This document shows, one piece after another, positions 6,714 to 11,567 of a stretch of 11,567 bases of DNA. The position numbers were made by a program, and so were the translations under genes. The DNA is from Leptolyngbyaceae cyanobacterium M65_K2018_010 (GTDB taxonomy: Bacteria; Cyanobacteriota; Cyanobacteriia; Phormidesmidales; Phormidesmidaceae): the NCBI GenBank assembly GCA_015295885.1, contig DVEE01000348.1:1-11567 (forward strand), read 5' to 3'. Under the pieces are notes generated by a model, which was given only the letters and a program-made list of their open reading frames with translations, had not been told where the DNA came from and made no database searches. Each line of letters begins with the position of its first letter. The stretch's first letter is position 1.

Positions 6714-7603
6714 CCATTCGTCGTCGCCCCCCCAATCCTCCGGTTGCCGTCAAGTCTTTGCACTATCAGGTGAAGTTACCTGAGGCGGAACCGGCCAATA
6801 TCCTGGAGAAGATTGTCTGGCAGAAAGAAGTGGACGTGGCCCAGATGCGGGAACGTTTGCCCTTGGCTGAACTGCAGCGGCAGGTGCTGAATGCCCCGCC
6901 TCCGCGGGATTTCTTGGCTGCCCTACGGCAGGGGAAAACCACGCCCGCTTTGATCGCTGAGGTGAAAAAGGCCTCGCCTAGCCAGGGGGTGATCCGGGCC
7001 GATTTTGACCCGGTCGCCATCGCCCAAACCTACGCTCGCCATGGGGCTACCTGCCTCTCGGTGTTAACGGATAAAACCTTCTTTCAGGGCGACTTCGACT
7101 ATTTAGCTCAAATTCGCGCCGCTGTTGACCTGCCTTTGCTCTGCAAAGAGTTCATTATCTATCCCTACCAGATGTATCTGGCCCGCTGTCAGGGGGCCGA
7201 TGCGGTGCTGCTGATCGCCGCCATTTTGTCCGATAAGGATCTGCGTTATTTTGTCCAAATTGCCAAGGCGTTGGGCATGAATGCCCTGGTGGAAGTCCAT
7301 ACCCTGGCTGAACTCGATCGGGTGCTGGCGATTCCAACCATCGCTCTGATTGGCATTAATAACCGCGACCTGGAAACCTTTACCACCGATCTATCCACCA
7401 CCGCTAACCTGATTGCAGCCCGACAGACTGCCCTGCAAGGTCGAGATGTGCTGGTCGTCAGCGAGTCGGGCCTGAACCAAGCGGCGGATATCCAGACCGT
7501 GGCAACGGCTGGGGCCGGGGCTGTGCTGGTGGGCGAGGCGCTGATGCGACAGCCTGACCCCGGCGTGGCCATTTCCAGTTTATTTCCACTGGTCAGAGAT
7601 TAG
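6710..7603 (+). CDS. trpC: Indole-3-glycerol-phosphate synthase
   Basis: TrpC closes the indole ring by decarboxylating 1-(2-carboxyphenylamino)-1-deoxyribulose 5-phosphate in tryptophan synthesis, in the cytoplasm. The 297-residue (beta/alpha)8 barrel keeps the full active site: Glu84 and Lys86 in AEVKKASPS, Lys146 in LLCKEFI, Glu195 in LVEVH, the GINNRDL loop (215-221), and Glu252-Ser253 in SESG. A conserved-looking N-terminal extension (MTIRRRPPNPPV, then ILEKIVWQKEVDVAQMRERLPL) is typical of cyanobacterial TrpC, supporting the ATG at 6710. It is not fused to TrpF as in E. coli, and no other trp gene is nearby. Its start overlaps the lpd stop by four bases (ATGA), so expression is probably coupled to lpd. 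Confidence 0.96.
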   Translation: MTIRRRPPNPPVAVKSLHYQVKLPEAEPANILEKIVWQKEVDVAQMRERLPLAELQRQVLNAPPPRDFLAALRQGKTTPALIAEVKKASPSQGVIRADFDPVAIAQTYARHGATCLSVLTDKTFFQGDFDYLAQIRAAVDLPLLCKEFIIYPYQMYLARCQGADAVLLIAAILSDKDLRYFVQIAKALGMNALVEVHTLAELDRVLAIPTIALIGINNRDLETFTTDLSTTANLIAARQTALQGRDVLVVSESGLNQAADIQTVATAGAGAVLVGEALMRQPDPGVAISSLFPLVRD

Positions 7604-7607
7604 GGAG

Positions 7608-7636
7608 TAGACGCCTTCAGCCTAGGCAAGTATGCT
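7608..7636 (+). promoter_or_regulatory. Candidate promoter for the DUF5340-like gene
   Basis: TAGACG (7608-7613) and TATGCT (7631-7636) are spaced by 17 bases, each matching four of six consensus positions. Transcription would start near 7643, leaving a leader of about 27 bases that carries a GGGGGCAG ribosome-binding segment before the ATG at 7670. Confidence 0.35.
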
Positions 7637-7669
7637 AAAGCACGCGGGTCTTTTGGGGGCAGTACACCT

Positions 7670-7939
7670 ATGACTAATTTGGGCAAGCCCATTCCCTTGC
7701 CGTCTCACATCCATTACGAGCTCTTGCTACAACTGCTAGAGCAGGAGACCATGGCCGCGGTTTACCAGACTCCTCACCTGCGGCAACAGGTCCATGAACT
7801 GATGATTACCCTGCGTAAGGCGCTGTCCCAGCAGCGCCAGCTAGAGGAAACCTGTCAGCAAACTCATATCCCTGTGGAGTATCAGTGGTCTACTAATCAG
7901 CCTCTGCAAAAGTTTTCCTCGGAAGTTGAAGCCTCCTAA
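7670..7939 (+). CDS. Small conserved cyanobacterial protein, DUF5340-like, function unknown
   Basis: An 89-residue acidic-to-neutral soluble protein with no membrane segment and no signal peptide. The part resembling a cyanobacteria-specific family (DUF5340, from memory) runs from the IPLPSHIHYELLLQLLEQET segment through LRQQVHELMITLRKALSQQRQLEETC. Residues about 14-62 are predicted by eye to be mostly helical with leucine/glutamine-rich heptad-like spacing, so a short coiled coil or helical hairpin is likely. A conserved YQW motif follows at about 70-72. The C-terminal 15 residues look disordered. A GGGGGCAG segment about 7 bases upstream supports the ATG start. It sits between trpC and a cluster of photosynthesis-related genes on the same strand. 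I cannot assign a function. Confidence 0.8.
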   Translation: MTNLGKPIPLPSHIHYELLLQLLEQETMAAVYQTPHLRQQVHELMITLRKALSQQRQLEETCQQTHIPVEYQWSTNQPLQKFSSEVEAS

Positions 7940-7995
7940 CCTGGCTCGGGAACTTGCTGGCCTAGGTTTCGGTTCTTCCTCCCTGCAACCTGATT

Positions 7996-8012
7996 CCCCT
8001 GACCATCGGGGG
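7996..8012 (+). terminator. Short GC-rich hairpin after the DUF5340-like gene
   Basis: CCCCTGA (7996-8002) pairs with TCGGGGG (8006-8012) over 7 bp including one T-G wobble, with a CCA triloop. It lies 57 bases after the stop codon. No T-run follows, so termination is uncertain, but it is the only strong structure in the 138-base gap before the next start. Confidence 0.3.
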
Positions 8013-8077
8013 CTGAGCCTAAAGCAGGGCTGCTATCTGAGCTAGGATTGGGGTTCAACGGTTACTACCCCCTAGGC

Positions 8078-8377
8078 ATGGATCTTTCCCTACTTCTAGC
8101 GATCGCGCTGCTCGTTGGTCTGGTTTTTGGGCTGCGACGTTATCAGTTCCGCCGGCGGGCGAAAGCTAGACGGTCAGCTTCCCCAACCCCTAGGGCTCAG
8201 CTTTCTGCGCCGGTGCGCCGCCAAACTCAGCGAGAGTTGCTGCGTCTGGTGGGGGGAAATCAGGCCCTAGCGCAGCGGTTAGTCGAGGAGATCCACCATC
8301 GCCACCCCGATCACACAGAACAGTGGTGTTGGGAAAAAGCCATCTATGATATTGAACGCGATCGCCGCAGTACCTGA
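8078..8377 (+). CDS. Small single-pass membrane protein, cyanobacterial, function unknown
   Basis: The product has 99 residues from the ATG at 8078. Residues 2-19 (MDLSLLLAIALLVGLVFG) form one hydrophobic helix, followed immediately by a very basic stretch (LRRYQFRRRAKARR), so the positive-inside rule places the C-terminal domain in the cytoplasm. After a Ser/Pro/Ala-rich linker comes a compact segment RELLRLVGGNQALAQRLVEEI and the tail WCWEKAIYDIERDRR, which resembles conserved cyanobacterial proteins of unknown function. The frame extends to a TTG at 8048, but that adds ten residues unlike a membrane protein start, so ATG was preferred. Its stop is 15 bases before the tab2-like gene, so the two are probably co-transcribed and co-functional. 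HIP1 sites lie near both its ends. Confidence 0.75.
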   Translation: MDLSLLLAIALLVGLVFGLRRYQFRRRAKARRSASPTPRAQLSAPVRRQTQRELLRLVGGNQALAQRLVEEIHHRHPDHTEQWCWEKAIYDIERDRRST

Positions 8378-8392
8378 GGGGAGGATGGGCCG

Positions 8393-9232
8393 ATGACCCT
8401 ATGGCAAGTCGATTTACACCGTCCCCCCCTCATCGACTCCCAGGGCCGGCCTCTATGGGAAATCCTGATCTGCAGCCAGGACTTGAAGTTTAGCTACGGC
8501 GCCCAAGCCGCCCAAACCGAGGTGGATAAGGCCTGGGTGATCGAGCAACTGAATACTGCGATCGCCAGAGCAGGGGTGACTCCAGACCGGATGCAGGTGT
8601 TCCGCCCCCAGGCCCTGTCTTTGCTGACAGCGGCGGCCGCCAGCCTGGGCATTGCCGTTGAGCCAACCCGTCGCACCCCTACCCTGCAGCGTTGGTTGGC
8701 CCAGCGGGCCCAGTGGTATCCCACTTTGGATCATTACACGGGCACTCCCTACCAACCCCTGCAGATTGAACAACCACCGCCCCAGCCTATGCCGGAGCAC
8801 CTCTGGGGAGAACGGTGGCGGTTTGCCGCCCTCAGCGCTGGAGATTTTGAGCAGACCCTAGCCTACGAGCCCATTCCTGTGCGCTATTTACCGGCGGAAC
8901 TCATGCCCTCCCAGCTCGGTTTGGCCAGCTCAACCCCTATTCCTGGCCTAGTGATTGACGCGGGCCGGCCAGCCATGGCCCTCTGTCAATGGCTACAGAC
9001 GGTGCAACCGGCTGGTTTGCGCTATCTGTCGGGGCCACCCGATGGCTTGATATTGGAGGCCGGGCTATGCGATCGCTGGGTTATCACCACCTTTACCGAT
9101 GCCGAGGTAGCCGAAGCGGGACAACTCTTTGAACAGCGCAAATCCCAAAGCCAGGGATTACACTTTTTGCTAATTCGCCCCGATGATTCGGGCATGACCT
9201 ACACCGGGTTGTGGTTGTTGCAAATGGCATAG
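8393..9232 (+). CDS. Tab2/ATAB2-family RNA-binding protein (DUF1092)
   Basis: The 279-residue product starts with LWQVDLHRPPLIDSQGRPLWEILIC and ends with the GLWLLQ tail. Both features are characteristic of the Tab2 family found in cyanobacteria and plastids. In Chlamydomonas Tab2 is needed for translation of psaB mRNA, and Arabidopsis ATAB2 acts in synthesis of photosystem I and II proteins. The C-terminal WLL tripeptide, which I recall as important for Tab2 function, is present here at the extreme end. No membrane segment or signal peptide is visible, so it should act in the cytoplasm or at the stromal face of thylakoids. GGGGAGG about 8 bases upstream supports the ATG start. It follows the small membrane protein by 15 bases and precedes the TLP40-like gene. 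The role in the cyanobacterium itself is inferred from plastid relatives. Confidence 0.85.
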   Translation: MTLWQVDLHRPPLIDSQGRPLWEILICSQDLKFSYGAQAAQTEVDKAWVIEQLNTAIARAGVTPDRMQVFRPQALSLLTAAAASLGIAVEPTRRTPTLQRWLAQRAQWYPTLDHYTGTPYQPLQIEQPPPQPMPEHLWGERWRFAALSAGDFEQTLAYEPIPVRYLPAELMPSQLGLASSTPIPGLVIDAGRPAMALCQWLQTVQPAGLRYLSGPPDGLILEAGLCDRWVITTFTDAEVAEAGQLFEQRKSQSQGLHFLLIRPDDSGMTYTGLWLLQMA

Positions 9233-9274
9233 CCGCTTGGGTCAAGTTCCCACTGTATGACAAGATTGTAAGCA

Positions 9275-9303
9275 CGTCCCTGAACGGTGTCCGGTCAGGG
9301 ATG
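9275..9303 (+). promoter_or_regulatory. Stable hairpin in the leader of the cyclophilin gene
   Basis: CGTCCCTGA (9275-9283) pairs with TCAGGGATG (9295-9303) over 9 bp with one G-T wobble, and the loop itself pairs CGG with CCG across an A-G mismatch. It lies in the 98-base gap after the tab2-like gene and ends 27 bases before the next start codon. There is no T-run, so it could be a processing or stability element, a weak terminator for the tab2-like transcript, or a translational control element. Confidence 0.45.
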
Positions 9304-9330
9304 GGTTCACCCCCATAGGTAAGTTGAGTG

Positions 9331-10473
9331 ATGGCCAGCAGCATGAACCGTTTGAGGAATTGGCGGCAAGGGATTACAACCCTGCTTAGGTGGGGGTACT
9401 GCCTGATGGTTGTCGTTGCTGTCTGTCTAGTTCCGGTGGGCCGGGCCAGTGCCGTACCGGTGAGTGCCCTGACCGTGGCCTATCTGCCCCCTGGCAATGC
9501 CATCACCGACGGGCGGGCCCTCCTGCGGAACTCTCTGCCCATTGACAATACCGAAATTCGCAATCTGCAGACCACTCTGGAAGGGCTGTCAGAATGGCTG
9601 CGCAGCAAGCGCTGGGGCCCTGTCAGCCGAGACGTAGCCCAGGTTGAACGACTTTTGGGCCGGGATCGAGAGGCTATTTTGGCGGCGGTGCCCGATGGTA
9701 AACGGGCCGCGGCTATCAGTTATTTGGATGATATGCAGGCCCAGCTGATTCCCCTCCATGAGGCCATTGATAGCCGCGATCGAGAAGCCGTTTGGCTGCG
9801 TCGCTCGGCCATGCTCGAGGACATTGGCCGGATTGAAGAGCTAATGGTTACCCAGTTTCCTTTTCAGGTTCCAGAAGCCTATAGCGCTCTACCCCAACTA
9901 AGGGGCCGGGCCACCGTAGAATTTAAAACTAACAAAGGCACCATGCGGGCCGTGGTCGATGGCTATAGTGCCCCCATCACCGCTGGCAATTTTGTAGATC
10001 TGGTGCAGCGAGGCTTCTACGACGGTTTAGAGTTTATTCGGGCTGAGGATAACTACGTGCTACAAACGGGCGATCCTCAGGGACCGGAGGATGGTTTTGT
10101 GGACCCTAAAACCAAAGCCTACCGACGTATCCCCTTAGAAATTTTGGTTAAGGGCGATACTACACCCATCTATGGCGCTACCCTAGAGGATCTGGGCCGC
10201 TACCTGGATGAACCAGTGTTGCCTTTTTCGGCCTTTGGCACCCTGGGTATGGCCCGCCCCAACGAAGACCCCAATGGCGGATCGTCGCAGTTCTTCTTTT
10301 TCCTGTTTGAACCTGAGCTGACCCCCGCTGGCCTTAACCTGCTAGATGGGCGCTACTCGGTCTTTGGTTATGTGGTCGATAACAAGGAACTGTTAGAACA
10401 ACTCACCCAGGGCGATCGCATCGAATCGGTCCGGGTGATCGCCGGCGCCGACAACCTGGTGCAACCGGCCTAG
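9331..10473 (+). CDS. TLP40/CYP38-like thylakoid-lumen or periplasmic cyclophilin
   Basis: A 380-residue exported protein. Residues about 20-37 form a hydrophobic signal core and a signal-peptidase site follows at ASA (39-41). Residues about 55-185 make a helical N-terminal domain like that of plant TLP40/CYP38, and about 192-375 are a cyclophilin domain. CYP38 is needed for photosystem II assembly in the lumen. Aligned by eye to human cyclophilin A, the catalytic Arg55, Gln63 and Phe113 equivalents are kept (FIRAEDNYVLQTGD, SSQFF), but Trp121 becomes Leu and His126 becomes Tyr (LLDGRYSVFG), and a longer loop follows SSQFFFF. Prolyl isomerase activity may therefore be weak, and cyclosporin binding unlikely. 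GTG at 9328 directly precedes the chosen ATG and ATG also occurs at 9343. AGGT at 9317-9320 could serve either of the first two. The thiL gene follows after two bases. Confidence 0.9.
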   Translation: MASSMNRLRNWRQGITTLLRWGYCLMVVVAVCLVPVGRASAVPVSALTVAYLPPGNAITDGRALLRNSLPIDNTEIRNLQTTLEGLSEWLRSKRWGPVSRDVAQVERLLGRDREAILAAVPDGKRAAAISYLDDMQAQLIPLHEAIDSRDREAVWLRRSAMLEDIGRIEELMVTQFPFQVPEAYSALPQLRGRATVEFKTNKGTMRAVVDGYSAPITAGNFVDLVQRGFYDGLEFIRAEDNYVLQTGDPQGPEDGFVDPKTKAYRRIPLEILVKGDTTPIYGATLEDLGRYLDEPVLPFSAFGTLGMARPNEDPNGGSSQFFFFLFEPELTPAGLNLLDGRYSVFGYVVDNKELLEQLTQGDRIESVRVIAGADNLVQPA

Positions 10474-10475
10474 CC

Positions 10476-11498
10476 ATGGCAATGGCGGATCCGCAAACCG
10501 TCGGGCAAGTTGGTGAACTGGGGTTGCTGAAACGGCTCTTTCAGTATTGTGCCGATGGCATGGTCGGGGATGATGCCGCCGTTCTAGAGGTGCCCCCCCA
10601 TCAACGCCTGGTGGTGACTACGGATGTCTTAGTGGATGGGGTCCACTTCAGCGATCGCACCACTGCTGCTGGCGATGTAGGCTGGCGGGCCGTAGCCGCG
10701 AACCTATCCGACTTAGCGGCCATGGGCGCCATCCCCTTGGGAATTACCGTGGGGTTGAGTCTGCCCGGAACCACCGCCCTGGCCTGGGTGGAACAGCTCT
10801 ATGACGGCATGGCCGCCTGTCTCAAAATCTGGGGTGGAGCCGTGATCGGAGGCGATCTGTGCCGGTCTGAAACGATCAGTGTGGCCATCACCGCCCTGGG
10901 CAGCGCCGCCCCGGATCAATTGCTGTATCGCCACACCGCCCAACCGGGGCAGCTGATCTTGGCAACGGGCTATCATGGGCTATCCCGGGCAGGCCTAGAA
11001 CTTTTGTTGCAGCCTGAGCAGGGTCAGGCTCTTGATCCAGCCGATCGGGATCGCTGGATTAGGGCCCATTGTCGCCCCAATCCTCGCCTCGACGCGATCG
11101 CCCTGCTCAGATCTCTACTTAGGGATATCAACCTCGACGCCGTCAGCATTGCCGCCATGGATTCCAGCGATGGGTTAGCCAACGCCGTACTGCATCTGTG
11201 CCAGGCTAGCGGCTGTGGGGCTCGCTTATGGCCATCCCACCTGCCCCTCGACCCGGCCTTGGTAGCCTGGGTCGGTCCGGCCCAAGCCCTGGACTGGTGC
11301 CTCTATGGGGGCGAAGACTTTGAACTGCTGCTTTGTTTACCTGCCGCGATCGCCCAATCCCTAGAACTCCAGTTAGGCCAGGGCAGCGCCATTATCGGCC
11401 AGGTGACTCAAGCCTCCTCGGTCATTTTAGAGCCCGACCCTGCCTGGTCGACCAGTGGCCTTGAGTTGACGTTTACTGGCGGCTTTCAGCATTTTTAG
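10476..11498 (+). CDS. thiL: Thiamine-monophosphate kinase
   Basis: ThiL phosphorylates thiamine monophosphate with ATP to give thiamine diphosphate, the cofactor of pyruvate dehydrogenase E1, transketolase and others. The 340-residue product has the PurM/ThiL-fold landmarks in order: GDDAAV (31-36) and DVLVDGVHF (50-58), which contribute magnesium-binding aspartates; NLSDLAAMGA (76-85); GGDLCRS (125-131); DSSDGL (229-234); and YGGEDFELL (277-285). It is complete with normal length. The start follows the cyclophilin stop by only two bases, so translation is probably coupled. ATG at 10482 (MADPQTVGQVGEL) is an equally good alternative. Four HIP1 octamers lie in or near this gene, three of them inside. 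Confidence 0.95.
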   Translation: MAMADPQTVGQVGELGLLKRLFQYCADGMVGDDAAVLEVPPHQRLVVTTDVLVDGVHFSDRTTAAGDVGWRAVAANLSDLAAMGAIPLGITVGLSLPGTTALAWVEQLYDGMAACLKIWGGAVIGGDLCRSETISVAITALGSAAPDQLLYRHTAQPGQLILATGYHGLSRAGLELLLQPEQGQALDPADRDRWIRAHCRPNPRLDAIALLRSLLRDINLDAVSIAAMDSSDGLANAVLHLCQASGCGARLWPSHLPLDPALVAWVGPAQALDWCLYGGEDFELLLCLPAAIAQSLELQLGQGSAIIGQVTQASSVILEPDPAWSTSGLELTFTGGFQHF

Positions 11499-11567
11499 CC
11501 TAATTCTAGAATTTTCCTGCCTCCTCCCCCCCTTCCCCCTGGCATCCTAGGAATGACAATGACCGGA
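11499..11567. other. Non-coding end of the window after thiL
   Basis: A 12-base perfect palindrome AATTCTAGAATT (11502-11513) follows the thiL stop immediately. A C-rich stretch and then GGAATGACAATG near the window end come next. The latter could be the start of another gene, but only a few codons are visible, so no call is made. Confidence 0.4.

Larger units (their letters stand above)
8099..11353. repeat. Cluster of HIP1 octamers (GCGATCGC)
   Basis: Eight copies of the cyanobacterial highly iterated palindrome occur here: 8099-8106, 8358-8365, 8558-8565, 9069-9076, 10412-10419, 10651-10658, 11094-11101 and 11346-11353. Three more lie outside this cluster at 2039-2046, 3276-3283 and 5658-5665. 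All eleven are inside coding sequence. An 8-mer is expected less than once in a window this size, so the enrichment is strong and supports a cyanobacterial origin. Confidence 0.9.

Noticed and set aside
7771..7783. ACTCCTCAC string like the core of the cyanobacterial small RNA Yfr1
   Set aside because: It lies inside the DUF5340-like coding sequence, matches only part of the core and has no flanking hairpins.
11502..11513. Palindrome AATTCTAGAATT after thiL as a terminator
   Set aside because: It has no loop and is AT-rich, so the hairpin would be weak, and no T-run follows.
1..11567. Mobile elements, CRISPR arrays, toxin-antitoxin or defence genes
   Set aside because: No transposase, integrase, regularly spaced repeats or recognised defence domains occur; every substantial gene belongs to a housekeeping or photosynthesis-related family.

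Overview
The window looks like a chromosomal segment from a cyanobacterium. Four things point that way: eleven copies of the HIP1 octamer GCGATCGC; two genes for photosystem-biogenesis proteins known from cyanobacteria and plastids (a Tab2-type protein and a TLP40/CYP38-type cyclophilin); two small proteins that resemble cyanobacterial families; and a tRNA gene without an encoded CCA end. The sequence is GC-rich with heavy CTG/CCC/GGC codon use. I see no mobile element, phage gene, CRISPR array or defence system. Species cannot be fixed from what is here; a filamentous Leptolyngbya-like lineage is only a guess.

Layout. Bases 1-618 (minus) hold the N-terminal 206 codons of a HAD phosphatase cut by the window edge. 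Bases 619-1159 are a 541-base gene-poor gap with three hairpin-forming segments, one resembling a dispersed bacterial repeat, plus an AT-rich patch that probably holds the HAD promoter. On the minus strand follow an FAD-linked oxidase (1160-2584) and murA (2663-4000), 78 bases apart and probably co-transcribed from a promoter near 4038-4066. The divergent gap 4001-4215 contains a duplicated motif. On the plus strand come tRNA-Leu(CAG) (4216-4299), a SpoU-type RNA 2'-O-methyltransferase (4345-5121), lpd (5277-6713), overlapping by 4 bases with trpC (6710-7603), a DUF5340-like small protein (7670-7939), a small single-pass membrane protein (8078-8377), a Tab2-like protein (8393-9232), a TLP40-like lumenal cyclophilin (9331-10473) and thiL (10476-11498).

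How the genes fit together. Most are housekeeping: peptidoglycan precursor synthesis (MurA), pyruvate dehydrogenase E3 (Lpd), tryptophan (TrpC), thiamine diphosphate (ThiL; this is the cofactor of the E1 partner of Lpd), and translation (tRNA-Leu, rRNA/tRNA methylase). The stretch 7670-10473 looks like a photosynthesis-assembly neighbourhood: Tab2 relatives act in synthesis of photosystem I/II proteins and TLP40/CYP38 in photosystem II assembly, with two uncharacterised small proteins beside them. I found no convincing undescribed system. The best leads are the structured gap 954-1135, the repeated motif between murA and the tRNA, a leader hairpin before the cyclophilin gene, and the two small proteins next to tab2.
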